A stretch of DNA of 61,346 bases from contig JALOAS010000007.1 in NCBI GenBank assembly GCA_023228705.1, forward strand, positions 1 through 61,346. The letters run 5' to 3'. A program made the translations under genes and the position numbers. The DNA is from Ottowia sp. Its GTDB lineage: Bacteria > Pseudomonadota > Gammaproteobacteria > Burkholderiales > Burkholderiaceae_C. Shown piece after piece: positions 43,784 through 52,749 of this stretch; position 1 is the first letter of the stretch; the number at the start of each line of letters is the position of its first letter. Below the pieces are notes generated by a model. The model made no database searches, was not told the origin of the DNA, and was given only the letters and a program-made list of their open reading frames with translations.

Positions 43784-45015
43784 CCTGCCTGCGCTGCCGC
43801 TGGCGGCGTGTGCGCCAGCCAGCGCTCGGCCAGCCGCACCCAGTAGCTGCCGCCCAGCGCGATCAGCTCGTCGTTGAAGTCGTAGCGCGGGTTGTGCAGC
43901 ATGCAGGGGCCGGCGTCGTGGCCACCGCCGGTGTAGTTGCCCCGGTGCGCGCCGTCGCCGTTGCCGATGAAGCAGTAGGCGCCTGGCCTGGCCTGCAGCA
44001 TGTAGGCAAAGTCTTCGGCGCCCAGGGTGGGCTCCTGCGGCTGCGCGCCCCCGTCGCCCACGAGCTCGCGCATGACGTCGCGGCAAAAGCCGGCTTCGTA
44101 CGGCGCGTTGATCGTGGGCGGGTAGTTGCGGTTGAATTCAAAGCTGCAGCCGGCGCCAAACGCCGCGCTCACGCCTTCGGCAATCTCGCGCATGCGCGCT
44201 TCGATCAAGTCCAGCACGTCCAGCGTGAACGTGCGCACCGTGCCCTGGATCTCGCATTCGTTGGCAATGACGTTGGTCGTGTCGCCGGCATGGATCATGG
44301 TCACCGAGATGACGCCCGAATCCACCGGCTTCATGTTGCGCGTGAGGATGGTCTGGAACCCCTGGACGATCTGGCAGGCAATGGGCACTGGGTCCGTGGT
44401 GTCCTGCGGCAGCGCCGCGTGCCCGCCCTTGCCCTTGACGGTGATCTTGAATTCGTTGCTGGAGCCCATGACCGGGCCGGGCGAGACCGCCAGCGTGCCC
44501 ACCGGCAGCCCCGGCCAGTTGTGCATGCCGAAAACGGCTTCCATGGGGAAGCGGTCAAACAGGCCGTCGGCGATCATTTCGCGGGCGCCGCCGCCGCCCT
44601 CTTCGGCGGGTTGAAAAATCAGGTAAACGGTTCCCTCGAAGTTGCGATGACTGGCAAAATGGTGGGCTGCAGCCAGCAACATGGCCACGTGGCCGTCGTG
44701 CCCGCAGGCGTGCATGCGGCCCGGGTGCCGGCTGGCGTGGGCAAAGGTGTTGGCCTCCGCGATGGGCAGCGCGTCCATGTCGGCGCGCAGGCCCATGGCG
44801 CGGCCGCTGCGGCCGCCATCGCTGCCGGGAACCATGCCGACCACGCCCGTCCTGGCCATGCCGCGGTGCGTCTTGATGCCCCAGGCCGCCAGCTGGCTGG
44901 CCACCAGCTCGGCAGTCCGCTCTTCCTGAAAACCGAGCTCGGGGTGTGCATGAATGTCACGCCGCAGCGCCTGGATGGAAGCTGCGTTGGCAACAATGGC
45001 TTCGATCAGGTTCAT
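43780..45015 (-). CDS. M20-family amidohydrolase (hippurate hydrolase/aminoacylase type)
   Basis: 411 residues. Zinc-ligand motif HACGHDGH at 102-109, followed by the EEG motif (FQPAEEGGGG) and a dimerisation domain. It likely removes an acyl group from an N-acyl amino acid or hippurate; the substrate is not determined. It is read opposite to coaX and diverges by 65 bases from the lipoprotein aminopeptidase at 45081. Confidence 0.92.
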   Translation of the reverse strand: MNLIEAIVANAASIQALRRDIHAHPELGFQEERTAELVASQLAAWGIKTHRGMARTGVVGMVPGSDGGRSGRAMGLRADMDALPIAEANTFAHASRHPGRMHACGHDGHVAMLLAAAHHFASHRNFEGTVYLIFQPAEEGGGGAREMIADGLFDRFPMEAVFGMHNWPGLPVGTLAVSPGPVMGSSNEFKITVKGKGGHAALPQDTTDPVPIACQIVQGFQTILTRNMKPVDSGVISVTMIHAGDTTNVIANECEIQGTVRTFTLDVLDLIEARMREIAEGVSAAFGAGCSFEFNRNYPPTINAPYEAGFCRDVMRELVGDGGAQPQEPTLGAEDFAYMLQARPGAYCFIGNGDGAHRGNYTGGGHDAGPCMLHNPRYDFNDELIALGGSYWVRLAERWLAHTPPAAAQAG

Positions 45016-45080
45016 TTGCCAAGTTTAGTGAAAAACACCACGTCCCGCCAGTCTTTGCACGTTGCGCAAGGTGCTGCCGC

Positions 45081-46310
45081 ATGACGACATGCCGCACGGC
45101 GCATGGACGCGGCCATGGCGCCAGACAGGCGCGGTGGCCGTTGCGGCGTGCGCTGGCGGCGCTGCTGTTGCTGCTGCTGGCCGCGCTGCTTTCCGGCTGT
45201 GGCGCGGTGAATTATTACGGACAGGCCGTGCGCGGGCACCTGTCGCTCATGCATGCGGCGCGGCCCATTGCCGACTGGTTGCATGATCCGGCGACGCCGG
45301 AAGTGCTCAAGGCGCGCCTGCGCCGGGCGCAACGCATCCGGCAGTTTGGCGTCGACCGCCTGGGCCTGCCCGACGGCGCCAGCTATCGCAGCTACGCGGC
45401 GCTGCAGCGTGCGGCCGCGGTCTGGAACGTGGTGGCCGCACCGCCGGACTCGCTGCAGCTCAGGCGCTGGTGCTACCTGATCGCAGGCTGCGGCTCGTAC
45501 CGCGGCTACTACGACCAGGCGCCGGCGCAGACGCTGGCCGCGCGGCTGCACGAAGACGAGGGCCTGGAGGTCCAGGTCTACGGCGTGCCGGCGTATTCAA
45601 CGCTGGGCTGGCTGGACTGGCTGGGCGGCGATCCGCTGCTGTCGACGGTGATTGCGCGGCCGCAGGGCGAGCTCGCGCGGCTCATGTTCCACGAGATGGC
45701 GCACCAGCTGGTCTACGCGCCCGGCGACACGGCGTTCAACGAGTCGTACGCCAACGCGGTGGGCGAGCTGGGCGTGCGCCTGTGGCTGCGCGAGCAGGCC
45801 GACGACGCGGCGCGCCTGGAATACGCGCAACTGGATTCGCGCAGGCGCGAGTTCCTTGCGCTGGTCCGGCAGACCCGGGCCGAGCTGGCGCACGTGTATG
45901 CCATGCCGCCCGACGTGGTGGCCGATGGCGGCATGGAAGCATCCAAGGCCATGGCCATGACCCGTTTCCGGCAGCGTTACGCGGCCTTGCAGCAGCGCTG
46001 GGCGGACGAAGGCATGTCCTACCATGGCTACGACGCTTGGGTTGCGGGCGCCAACAATGCCAGTTTCGGCCTGCAGGCCGCGTACGACGACTGGGTGCCC
46101 GTGTTCGAGGCCGTGTTTGATTGCGTGGCCGGAAGCTGGCCCCGCTTCCACGCCGTGGCCGCTGCGCTGGCTGCACAGCCCCGGGCGGAGCGCCAGGCGC
46201 GGCTGCGCCGGTGGCAAGAGGCGCTCACGGTGCCGCGGCAGATCTGTGGCGATGTGGTCGAGGACGGCCAGGCCGTGGCGGCTCAGGGCGCCGCAGACGC
46301 TGCGTCCTGA
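45081..46310 (+). CDS. Predicted lipoprotein aminopeptidase (COG4324 family)
   Basis: 409 residues. Lipobox LLSGC at 36-40 after a Leu-rich helix. The gluzincin metal site is HEMAH (204-208) with the third ligand in NESYA (220-224). The family is annotated as predicted aminopeptidase; activity is unproven. The start at 45081 keeps the signal sequence; a long open frame further upstream would overlap the M20 gene. Its 3' end overlaps that of the TetR gene by 28 bases in convergent orientation. Confidence 0.87.
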   Translation: MTTCRTAHGRGHGARQARWPLRRALAALLLLLLAALLSGCGAVNYYGQAVRGHLSLMHAARPIADWLHDPATPEVLKARLRRAQRIRQFGVDRLGLPDGASYRSYAALQRAAAVWNVVAAPPDSLQLRRWCYLIAGCGSYRGYYDQAPAQTLAARLHEDEGLEVQVYGVPAYSTLGWLDWLGGDPLLSTVIARPQGELARLMFHEMAHQLVYAPGDTAFNESYANAVGELGVRLWLREQADDAARLEYAQLDSRRREFLALVRQTRAELAHVYAMPPDVVADGGMEASKAMAMTRFRQRYAALQQRWADEGMSYHGYDAWVAGANNASFGLQAAYDDWVPVFEAVFDCVAGSWPRFHAVAAALAAQPRAERQARLRRWQEALTVPRQICGDVVEDGQAVAAQGAADAAS

Positions 46311-46969
46311 TACGCCTGCAAAAGCGACACCAGGTGCCTCCGGGGGGCGCCCTGCAGATACGGCACCATCATGCCCATGACGTGCCAGGCGCCGCGCAGC
46401 AGCGCGTTCTGCTCGTTTTCCGGCTCCAGTGCGCTGCGCGGCTGCAGTACGTACTCGTAGCTGAGCCAGTAGGTCAGCACGACGACCATGCTGGCGGCGG
46501 TGGCGCCCGGCGTGCCGCGTGCGCAAGTGCCCGGCTCCGTGCCGGGGTTCGAACCGGCGCCCAGCTGCTGCAGGATGACCTGCAGGGCACCCTGCTTGTG
46601 TCGCAGCAGCGCGGGCAGGCTGGTCTCGAGCAGGCGGTTGCGCGAGAGCAGGTGGTTCAGGTCGCGGTAAAAGAAGCGGTACTGCCAGATCAGCTCGAAG
46701 AGCGAGTGCAGGAAAAACCAGGCATCCTCCACGTCGTGCACGTCTTCGCTGGCGGCAAGCAGGCTTGTCAGCGCCTGCTTGTAGTGCTCGAACAGCGTGT
46801 TGATGAGCTCGTCCTTGGACGGGAAGTGGTAGTAGAGGTTGCCCGGGCTGATGTTGAGCTCCGCCGAGATCATCGACGTCGATGTGTTGGGCTCGCCAAA
46901 GCGGTTGAACAACGCCAGCGACGTTGCCAGAATGCGCTCGGCCGTCCGCCGTGGCTGTTTGCGTCCCAT
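46283..46969 (-). CDS. TetR-family transcriptional regulator
   Basis: 228 residues. Helix-turn-helix at about 12-58 (MISAELNISPGNLYYHFPSK). The C-terminal ligand domain is of the group common in Burkholderiales next to phasin or lipid genes. It is upstream of, and on the same strand as, no other gene; the phasin gene lies 48 bases upstream on the same strand and might be its target. The ligand is unknown. Confidence 0.92.
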   Translation of the reverse strand: MGRKQPRRTAERILATSLALFNRFGEPNTSTSMISAELNISPGNLYYHFPSKDELINTLFEHYKQALTSLLAASEDVHDVEDAWFFLHSLFELIWQYRFFYRDLNHLLSRNRLLETSLPALLRHKQGALQVILQQLGAGSNPGTEPGTCARGTPGATAASMVVVLTYWLSYEYVLQPRSALEPENEQNALLRGAWHVMGMMVPYLQGAPRRHLVSLLQAYQDAASAAP

Positions 46970-47017
46970 GCTCGCGCCGCCTTCAGCCCTGCAGCAAAAC
47001 GCGGTGCATCGGGCGCT

Positions 47018-47578
47018 TCAGGACGGGTCCGATTCCGGCTCGGACCGCTTCCCGGGCGCCTTGGGTTGGGTGCGCGGCCTGGACCCCGCCTTGTTTCCGC
47101 CGCTTGTCTTGCGGGGCGCGCTGGCCGGACCGGATGCGCTGGCCGGGGCCTGCAGCGCGGCGACGGCCTGCTCGAGCCGGGTGAGGCGTGCGTTGAGCTC
47201 GGACCAGTCGTCCGCAGACGGCAGCCCCAGGCTGACCAGCGCGCTCTGGACGCGCGCCTCGAAGATGCTGCCCAGCCGGTTCCACGTCGGTGGGCCGCCA
47301 GCCACCTGCGTGGTCATGGCGCCCAGCCGCTCGGCGGCTTCGGTCCATTGTCGGGTCGCGATTTCCTGGGATTGGGCCTGCATCTCCATGCCTTGCTTGA
47401 CCAGCGTCTCAAAGGCCTTGTGCCCCTCGACCTGCGCGTCGGCCTGCGCCTGCGCCAGTGCGCCCAGACCGGCCAGCCAGATGTTGTGGTCGGGCATGCT
47501 TGCAGTCGAGTCAGGGGCGGGCGCCTTGGCGTGCGTGGACTTCTTGCTCTTGCGCTTGTCCGATGATTTGTCTGACAT
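47018..47578 (-). CDS. Phasin (polyhydroxyalkanoate granule-associated protein, PhaF/PhaI type)
   Basis: 186 residues from the ATG at 47578 (MSDKSSDKRKSKKSTHAKAP). Core phasin motif NIWLAGLGALAQAQADAQVE at about 32-51, an amphipathic coiled-coil (LNARLTRLEQAVAAL) and a basic Pro/Lys/Arg-rich tail that resembles the DNA-binding tail of PhaF. It coats PHA granules and may tether them to the nucleoid. No PHA synthase is in the window. Confidence 0.85.
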   Translation of the reverse strand: MSDKSSDKRKSKKSTHAKAPAPDSTASMPDHNIWLAGLGALAQAQADAQVEGHKAFETLVKQGMEMQAQSQEIATRQWTEAAERLGAMTTQVAGGPPTWNRLGSIFEARVQSALVSLGLPSADDWSELNARLTRLEQAVAALQAPASASGPASAPRKTSGGNKAGSRPRTQPKAPGKRSEPESDPS

Positions 47579-47718
47579 GACTTGTCCCTTTGGTTTGCCC
47601 GGAGATGGGCGGTGCGGCGGCCGCGTGCCTGCTCGGCTGCGCCGCGCCAATCGATGCAGCGCGCACGGACACCGCTTCGATGAAATAATAACGGACGCCG
47701 CCAGCGTCGTCCCGGCGC

Positions 47719-48105
47719 GTGGCTTGCTTGCACTACCAGGTCGAGCAGCCGCAGGGCAAGTTGGTGCGCGTCGTTCGCGGTGCCATCTACGACGTGGCCG
47801 TCGACGTGCGGCGCAGCTCGCCCACCTTCGGCCGCTGGGCCGGCTGCGTGCTCAGCGCCGATAATGGGCTGCAGTCGTGGATTCCAGCCGGCATGGCGCA
47901 CGGCTTCCTGGCGCTGGGCGACGGCGCCGAGGTTTGCTGCAAGGCCACCAGCTATCATGCGCCGGACCTGGAGCGCTGCCTGCGCTGGGACGATCCTGTC
48001 ATTGGCGTGGCCTGGCCGCTGGAGCAAACCGGCCTGGTGGCTCCCCGGCTGTCGGCACGCGACGCCGCAGCGACCGGCTGGCACGATGCGAACCTGCTGC
48101 CCTGA
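47719..48105 (+). pseudogene. rfbC: N-terminally truncated dTDP-4-dehydrorhamnose 3,5-epimerase (RmlC)
   Basis: Starting with GTG at 47719, 128 residues match only the second two thirds of RmlC (LHYQVEQPQGKLVRVV..., SSPTFGRWAGCVLSADN..., FLALGDGAEV..., LERCLRWDDPVIGVAWPL). The first ~55 residues of a normal protein, which form the dimer and part of the sugar pocket, are absent and do not occur in another frame upstream. The Arg before the active-site His in RGLHYQ is also changed (ACLHYQ). No other dTDP-rhamnose gene is in the window. Most likely a remnant; a functional short protein cannot be excluded. Confidence 0.8.
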
Positions 48106-48166
48106 CGAGGCCGGTCGCGCCCGGGTTTGGCCCTCTTCCTTTGTTTTTGTTCCCATTGCACCTGCC

Positions 48167-49057
48167 ATGAGTCCAGCACCCAACACCGTATCCGCCAGCG
48201 ACAAGGCGCGCATCCTGGCGCAGGCGCTGCCGTACATCCAGCGCTTTCATGGCAAGACCATGGTCATCAAGTACGGCGGCAACGCCATGGTCGAACCGGC
48301 GCTGCAGCAGGCGTTTGCCGAGGACGTGGTGCTGCTCAAGCTGGTGGGCATCAACCCGGTGGTGGTCCACGGCGGCGGGCCGCAGATCGAGGCGGCGCTG
48401 ACGCGGCTGGGCAAGAAGGGCAAGTTCATCCAGGGCATGCGCGTGACCGACGCCGAAACCATGGAGGTGGTTGAGTGGGTGCTGGGCGGCGAGGTGCAGC
48501 AGGACATCGTCGGCCTGATCAACCAGGTGGGCGGCAAGGCGGTGGGCCTGACCGGGCGCGACGGCGGCCTCATCCGCGCGCGCAAGTTGCGCATGATGGA
48601 CGCCAAGGACCCGAACGTGGAGCACGACGTGGGCCAGGTGGGCGAGATCGTCCACGTCGACCCGGCCGTGGTGCAGGCGCTGCAGGACGACCAGTTCATC
48701 CCGGTGGTCAGTCCCATCGGCTTTGGCCGCAACAACGAGAGCTACAACATCAACGCCGACGTGGTTGCGGCCGCGCTGGCCAAGGTCCTCAACGCCGAGA
48801 AGCTCCTGATGCTGACCAACACGCCCGGCGTGCTGGACCAGCAGGGCCAGCTGCTGCCCGAGCTCACGCCGGCACAGATCGACAGCCTGGCCGCCGATGG
48901 CGTCATCTCCGGCGGCATGCTGCCCAAGCTGGCCGGCGCGATCGACGCGGTCAAGAATGGCGTCAGCGCGGTGCACATCATCGATGGCCGCGCGGCGCAT
49001 GCCATGCTGCTCGACGTGCTGACCGACCAGGCTTTTGGCACCATGATCCGCGGCTGA
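48167..49057 (+). CDS. argB: N-acetylglutamate kinase
   Basis: 296 residues. Motifs KYGGNAM (phosphate binding), VVHGGGPQI and GLTGRDGG are typical. It phosphorylates N-acetylglutamate in arginine synthesis and belongs to the amino acid kinase family; N-terminal helix present as in arginine-inhibited enzymes. Its TGA lies in the CTGAGAG of the dispersed repeat at 49054-49149. Confidence 0.97.
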   Translation: MSPAPNTVSASDKARILAQALPYIQRFHGKTMVIKYGGNAMVEPALQQAFAEDVVLLKLVGINPVVVHGGGPQIEAALTRLGKKGKFIQGMRVTDAETMEVVEWVLGGEVQQDIVGLINQVGGKAVGLTGRDGGLIRARKLRMMDAKDPNVEHDVGQVGEIVHVDPAVVQALQDDQFIPVVSPIGFGRNNESYNINADVVAAALAKVLNAEKLLMLTNTPGVLDQQGQLLPELTPAQIDSLAADGVISGGMLPKLAGAIDAVKNGVSAVHIIDGRAAHAMLLDVLTDQAFGTMIRG

Positions 49058-49149
49058 GAGTTTGCGAGAGAAAATCCCGCATGCAGGCGTTGATTGCCCA
49101 AGCCCGCCCGCTTGGCGTTGCAAATGCCCGCCATGGCCCGGGCTGTGCC
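49054..49149 (+). repeat. Dispersed repeat, copy 2, at the argB stop codon
   Basis: Same element as 21-115 in reverse orientation relative to the window, starting in CTGAGAG whose TGA is the argB stop, then CCCGCATGCAGGCGTTGATT and GGCGTTGCAAATGCCCGCCA. Both copies begin in the last codons of the upstream gene. Confidence 0.7.
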
Positions 49150-49247
49150 TCGCCTTGCATCTCCTGATGGGAAAGCACTGTCAGCTCACCGGATGACAGA
49201 TGATCGCGGCCCATGAAGGTTTTGCGTCAAGCGGTGGGCATAGTGCG

Positions 49248-49432
49248 CTCAACCTGTCCGGATGACAGATGACCTCGGCCCTTGCGGGCCTTGTATGAAA
49301 GCCGCCTGCGGCGGCTCAAGATGAATCATGGCGGCGCAGCCGCAGTCATTGCCGCCGCGCAGCGGCGCGGTCATCGAAGCGCCAGCGAAGGTCATCCGTC
49401 ATGCGTCACGCCAAGCGCTTAACGCTCAACCT
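49248..49432. repeat. Dispersed GC-rich repeat, copy 2
   Basis: Partner of 38821-38976 in the same orientation, with an extra segment near the end (TCGAAGCGCCAGCGAAGG). It lies in the 480-base gap between argB and the acyl-CoA dehydrogenase; apart from this and the stop-codon repeat the gap contains nothing recognisable. Confidence 0.75.
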
Positions 49433-49541
49433 CTTGGAACGGCGCTGGCCGCGGTTTGCGGGCCGCCCGGGCGTGGTTGATTCATGCGCGCTTGCCGGCA
49501 TAATCATCCCCATTGATTCCCTGTTTACAGAAAGCACAGAC

Positions 49542-51338
49542 ATGCCCAGCTTTACCCCGCCGCTACGTGATTTCCAATTCGTGCTGCACGAGTTGCTGCA
49601 GGTGTCCGACGCGCTTGGCGGCATGGACCGCTTTGCTGAAATCGACGCCCAGACCGTGGATGCCGTCCTTGAAGAAGGCGGCCGGTTTGCCGCCGAAGTC
49701 CTGCAGCCGCTCAACCTCAGCGGCGACAGCCAGGGCTGCAAGCTGGACGCACAGGCGCACAGCGTCACCACGCCCGATGGCTTCAAGCAGGCCTGGGACC
49801 AGATGAGCGAGGGCGGCTGGCTGTCGCTGGTGGGCGAGGAGCAATACGGCGGCCAGGCGCTGCCGCATTACGTCAATACCTGCGTGATGGAGATGTTCAA
49901 CAGCGCCAACCAGGCGTGGACCATGTATCCGGGGCTGACCAGCGGCGTCTACGCCGCCTTGCTTGCGCACGGGAGCGACGAGCAGAAAGCGCTTTACCTG
50001 CCGCGCCTGCTCAGCGGCCAGTGGGCCGGAACCATGTGCCTGACCGAGGCGCATTGCGGCACCGACCTGGGCCTGCTGCGCACGCGCGCCGAGCCGCAGG
50101 CCGACGGCAGCCACAAGATCACCGGCAGCAAGATCTTCATCAGCGCCGGCGAACACGACCTGACCGAGAACATCATCCACCTGGTGCTCGCGCGCCTGCC
50201 GGACGCGCCGCCCGGCAGCAAGGGGATCAGCCTGTTCATCGTGCCCAAGTTCAAGGTCGACGCCGAGGGCAGGCTGGGCGAGCGCAACCCGGTTTTCTGC
50301 ACCGGCCTGGAAGAAAAAATGGGCATCCATGCCAACGCCACCTGCCAGATCAGCCTGGATGGCGCCGACGGCTTCCTGGTGGGCGAGCCCAACAGGGGGC
50401 TGGCTGCCATGTTCGTCATGATGAACGGCGCGCGGCTGGGCGTGGGCAACCAGTCGCTGGGGCTGACCGAGGTGGCGTACCAGAACGCGCTGGCGTACGC
50501 CAAGGAGCGCCTGCAGATGCGCAGCCTCTCGGGCACCAAGAACAAGGAAGGGCCGGCCGATCCCATCATCGTGCACCCGGACGTGCGCAAGATGCTGCTC
50601 ACGGCCAAGGCGTACGCTGAAGGCGGCCGCGCGCTGGCCGCGTACACCGGGCTGCTGCTCGACCAGGCGCAGCACCATCCGGATGCCGACGTGCGCGATG
50701 AGTCCGAGGAACTGCTGGCGCTGCTCACGCCCATCGTCAAGGCCTTCCTCACCGACAACGGGCTCATTGCCACCAATGCCTGCCTGCAGGTCTTTGGCGG
50801 CCATGGCTACATCCATGAAAACGGCATGGAGCAGTTTGCCCGCGACGCCCGCATCAACCTCATCTACGAGGGCACCAACACCATCCAGGCGCTGGACCTG
50901 CTCGGGCGCAAGGTGCTGGCCAACCAGGGCCAGTCCCTGCGCAAGTTCGGCAAGCAGGTGCAGGAGTTGGTCGTGGCGCACATGGCCGATGACAAGATGG
51001 CCGAATTCATCCAGCCCCTGCGCAAGCTCGCCGAGGAATTCACGCAGTTCACGATGGACATAGGCATGAGCGCCATGAGCGACGCGGACGAGGTGGGCGC
51101 AGCGGCCACCGACTACCTGCGCGCCGCCGGTCACCTGGTCTTTGGCTACTTCTTTGCGCGCATGGCGGCGGTGGCACATGACAAGATCGCGGCGGGTTCG
51201 GACGATCCGTTCTATCCGGCCAAGCTGCAAACCGCGCGCTTCTACTTTGCGCGGTTGTTCCCGGAAGCCACGCTTCTCATGCAGACCGCGCGCTCGGGCG
51301 CGGCCAACCTGCTCGACACCGAACAGGCGCTGGCATGA
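49542..51338 (+). CDS. Acyl-CoA dehydrogenase, long (DmdC-like) form
   Basis: 598 residues, longer than the usual 380-400 because of a C-terminal extension, as in 3-methylmercaptopropionyl-CoA dehydrogenase (DmdC) and relatives. FAD-binding part MCLTEAHCGTDLGLLRTRAE; the catalytic Glu lies in RDARINLIYEGTNTIQALDL. It inserts a double bond into an acyl-CoA and passes electrons to ETF. It starts the fatty-acyl cluster and overlaps the next gene by 4 bases. A thioether acyl-CoA is one possible substrate; long-chain acyl-CoA is another. Confidence 0.9.
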   Translation: MPSFTPPLRDFQFVLHELLQVSDALGGMDRFAEIDAQTVDAVLEEGGRFAAEVLQPLNLSGDSQGCKLDAQAHSVTTPDGFKQAWDQMSEGGWLSLVGEEQYGGQALPHYVNTCVMEMFNSANQAWTMYPGLTSGVYAALLAHGSDEQKALYLPRLLSGQWAGTMCLTEAHCGTDLGLLRTRAEPQADGSHKITGSKIFISAGEHDLTENIIHLVLARLPDAPPGSKGISLFIVPKFKVDAEGRLGERNPVFCTGLEEKMGIHANATCQISLDGADGFLVGEPNRGLAAMFVMMNGARLGVGNQSLGLTEVAYQNALAYAKERLQMRSLSGTKNKEGPADPIIVHPDVRKMLLTAKAYAEGGRALAAYTGLLLDQAQHHPDADVRDESEELLALLTPIVKAFLTDNGLIATNACLQVFGGHGYIHENGMEQFARDARINLIYEGTNTIQALDLLGRKVLANQGQSLRKFGKQVQELVVAHMADDKMAEFIQPLRKLAEEFTQFTMDIGMSAMSDADEVGAAATDYLRAAGHLVFGYFFARMAAVAHDKIAAGSDDPFYPAKLQTARFYFARLFPEATLLMQTARSGAANLLDTEQALA

Positions 51339-51790
51339 CCATGCGCAGCGTACTTGCCGCGCTGGCTGCCCTGGCGCTGACCACGGCGTCGGCCTGGGCG
51401 CAGATGACGCCGCTGGGCACCTGGCAGAGCGTGGACGACGAGACCGGTGCGCCCAAGGCGCAGATCGTGATCTCGGAGGAAGGCGGCGTCCTCAACGGCC
51501 GCATAGAAAAGCTGCTGCGTGATGGCGCCGACCCCAACCAGGTCTGCGACCGCTGCACCGATGACCGCAAGGACCAGCCCGTCGTCGGCATGGAAATCAT
51601 CCGCGATGTCCCAAAGGACCCGCAGGCCAACGCGGGCCAGCCGGTGTGGAAGGGCGGCCGCATCCTGGATCCGGAAAAAGGCAGCACCTACGCGCTCAGG
51701 CTGACCCCGGTCGACGGTGGCCAGAAGCTGGAAGTACGCGGTTCGCTGGGCCCGTTCGGGCGCACGCAGACCTGGCTGCGCGTTGAGTGA
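51335..51790 (+). CDS. DUF2147 periplasmic protein
   Basis: 151 residues with a signal peptide (cleaved near ASAWAQ, about 20). The domain start TPLGTWQSVDDETGAPKAQI and the CxxC pair CDRCTDD are typical of DUF2147 proteins of Burkholderiales. The function is unknown. The ATGA overlap couples it to the acyl-CoA dehydrogenase; such a link recurs in relatives as far as I recall. Confidence 0.88.
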   Translation: MTMRSVLAALAALALTTASAWAQMTPLGTWQSVDDETGAPKAQIVISEEGGVLNGRIEKLLRDGADPNQVCDRCTDDRKDQPVVGMEIIRDVPKDPQANAGQPVWKGGRILDPEKGSTYALRLTPVDGGQKLEVRGSLGPFGRTQTWLRVE

Positions 51791-51886
51791 ACCATTGCGC
51801 AGCCGGGACCGGCCATTGCGCATGGTCGCGTTGCATCCACCGCGCCCGCTTTTTGCGACCAAGCCTGAGATCCGGAGACAGTCTCC

Positions 51887-52741
51887 ATGAACAACGCAGC
51901 ATTTCCCCATCCGTTTGATCGGGCCATTGCCCTTGAACCCCAAGGTTGTGCAAACGCCGACGGCAGCTTGACATACCGCGGCCATACGAGTCCGGCGTAC
52001 GCCAACATGGTTGGCCCGTTTGGCGGCATTATCGCCGCGCAGGCGTTGCAGTCGGTCATGCTGCATCCGCAGCTGCTGGGCGAGCCGGTGGCGTTTACCG
52101 GCAATTTTGCTGCTGCCATGCGCGACGGCGAATTCATCGTGCAGGCGACGCCGGCAAGAACCAACCGCTCGACCCAGCACTGGACCATCACGATCCGCCA
52201 GGCGGATGACCAGGGCGACCGGGCCACCGTTTTTACAGCCACCGTCCTGACCGCGCGGCGACGCGACACCTGGGGTGCCGTGGACGTGGCGGTGCCCGAG
52301 GCGCCCACGCCCCAGAACAGCGCAGCGGTGCCAGCGTCGCGCGAGCTGCCCGAATGGTTCAAGCGTTATGAGATGCGCTGGGTGCGTGGCATCATTCCAG
52401 ACCGCTGGGATGGCGCCGAGTCCGACAGCACAAGCACGCTGTGGGCGCGCGACGAGCTGGGGCGGCCGCTGGATTTCCCGGCGCTGCTGGCCATGTGCGA
52501 CGTGTTCTACCCACGCGTCTGGCTGCGCCGCGCCAAGCGCGTGCCGGCCGGCACGGTGTCCATGACGGTTTATTTCCACGTCAATGCGGCCGGCCTTGCC
52601 GACAGCGGCACGGGCCACGTGCTGTGCGACGCCCGCGGCCAGGGGTTCTTTGGCGGCTTCTTTGACCAGGCTGCGACGCTGTGGAGCGAGCAGCGGCGCC
52701 TGCTGGCCAGCTCGCATCAGGTCGTCTACTACAGGGAATAG
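51887..52741 (+). CDS. TesB-like double-hotdog acyl-CoA thioesterase
   Basis: 284 residues in two hotdog domains; VGPFGGIIAAQALQSVMLHP (first domain) and FPALLAMCDVFYPRVW (second, with an acidic residue in the usual place) fit the TesB/4HBT_3 family. It cleaves an acyl-CoA to acid and CoA. It is 96 bases behind the DUF2147 gene and 8 bases before the SDR gene. Confidence 0.85.
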   Translation: MNNAAFPHPFDRAIALEPQGCANADGSLTYRGHTSPAYANMVGPFGGIIAAQALQSVMLHPQLLGEPVAFTGNFAAAMRDGEFIVQATPARTNRSTQHWTITIRQADDQGDRATVFTATVLTARRRDTWGAVDVAVPEAPTPQNSAAVPASRELPEWFKRYEMRWVRGIIPDRWDGAESDSTSTLWARDELGRPLDFPALLAMCDVFYPRVWLRRAKRVPAGTVSMTVYFHVNAAGLADSGTGHVLCDARGQGFFGGFFDQAATLWSEQRRLLASSHQVVYYRE

Positions 52742-52749
52742 GGCGCCCC

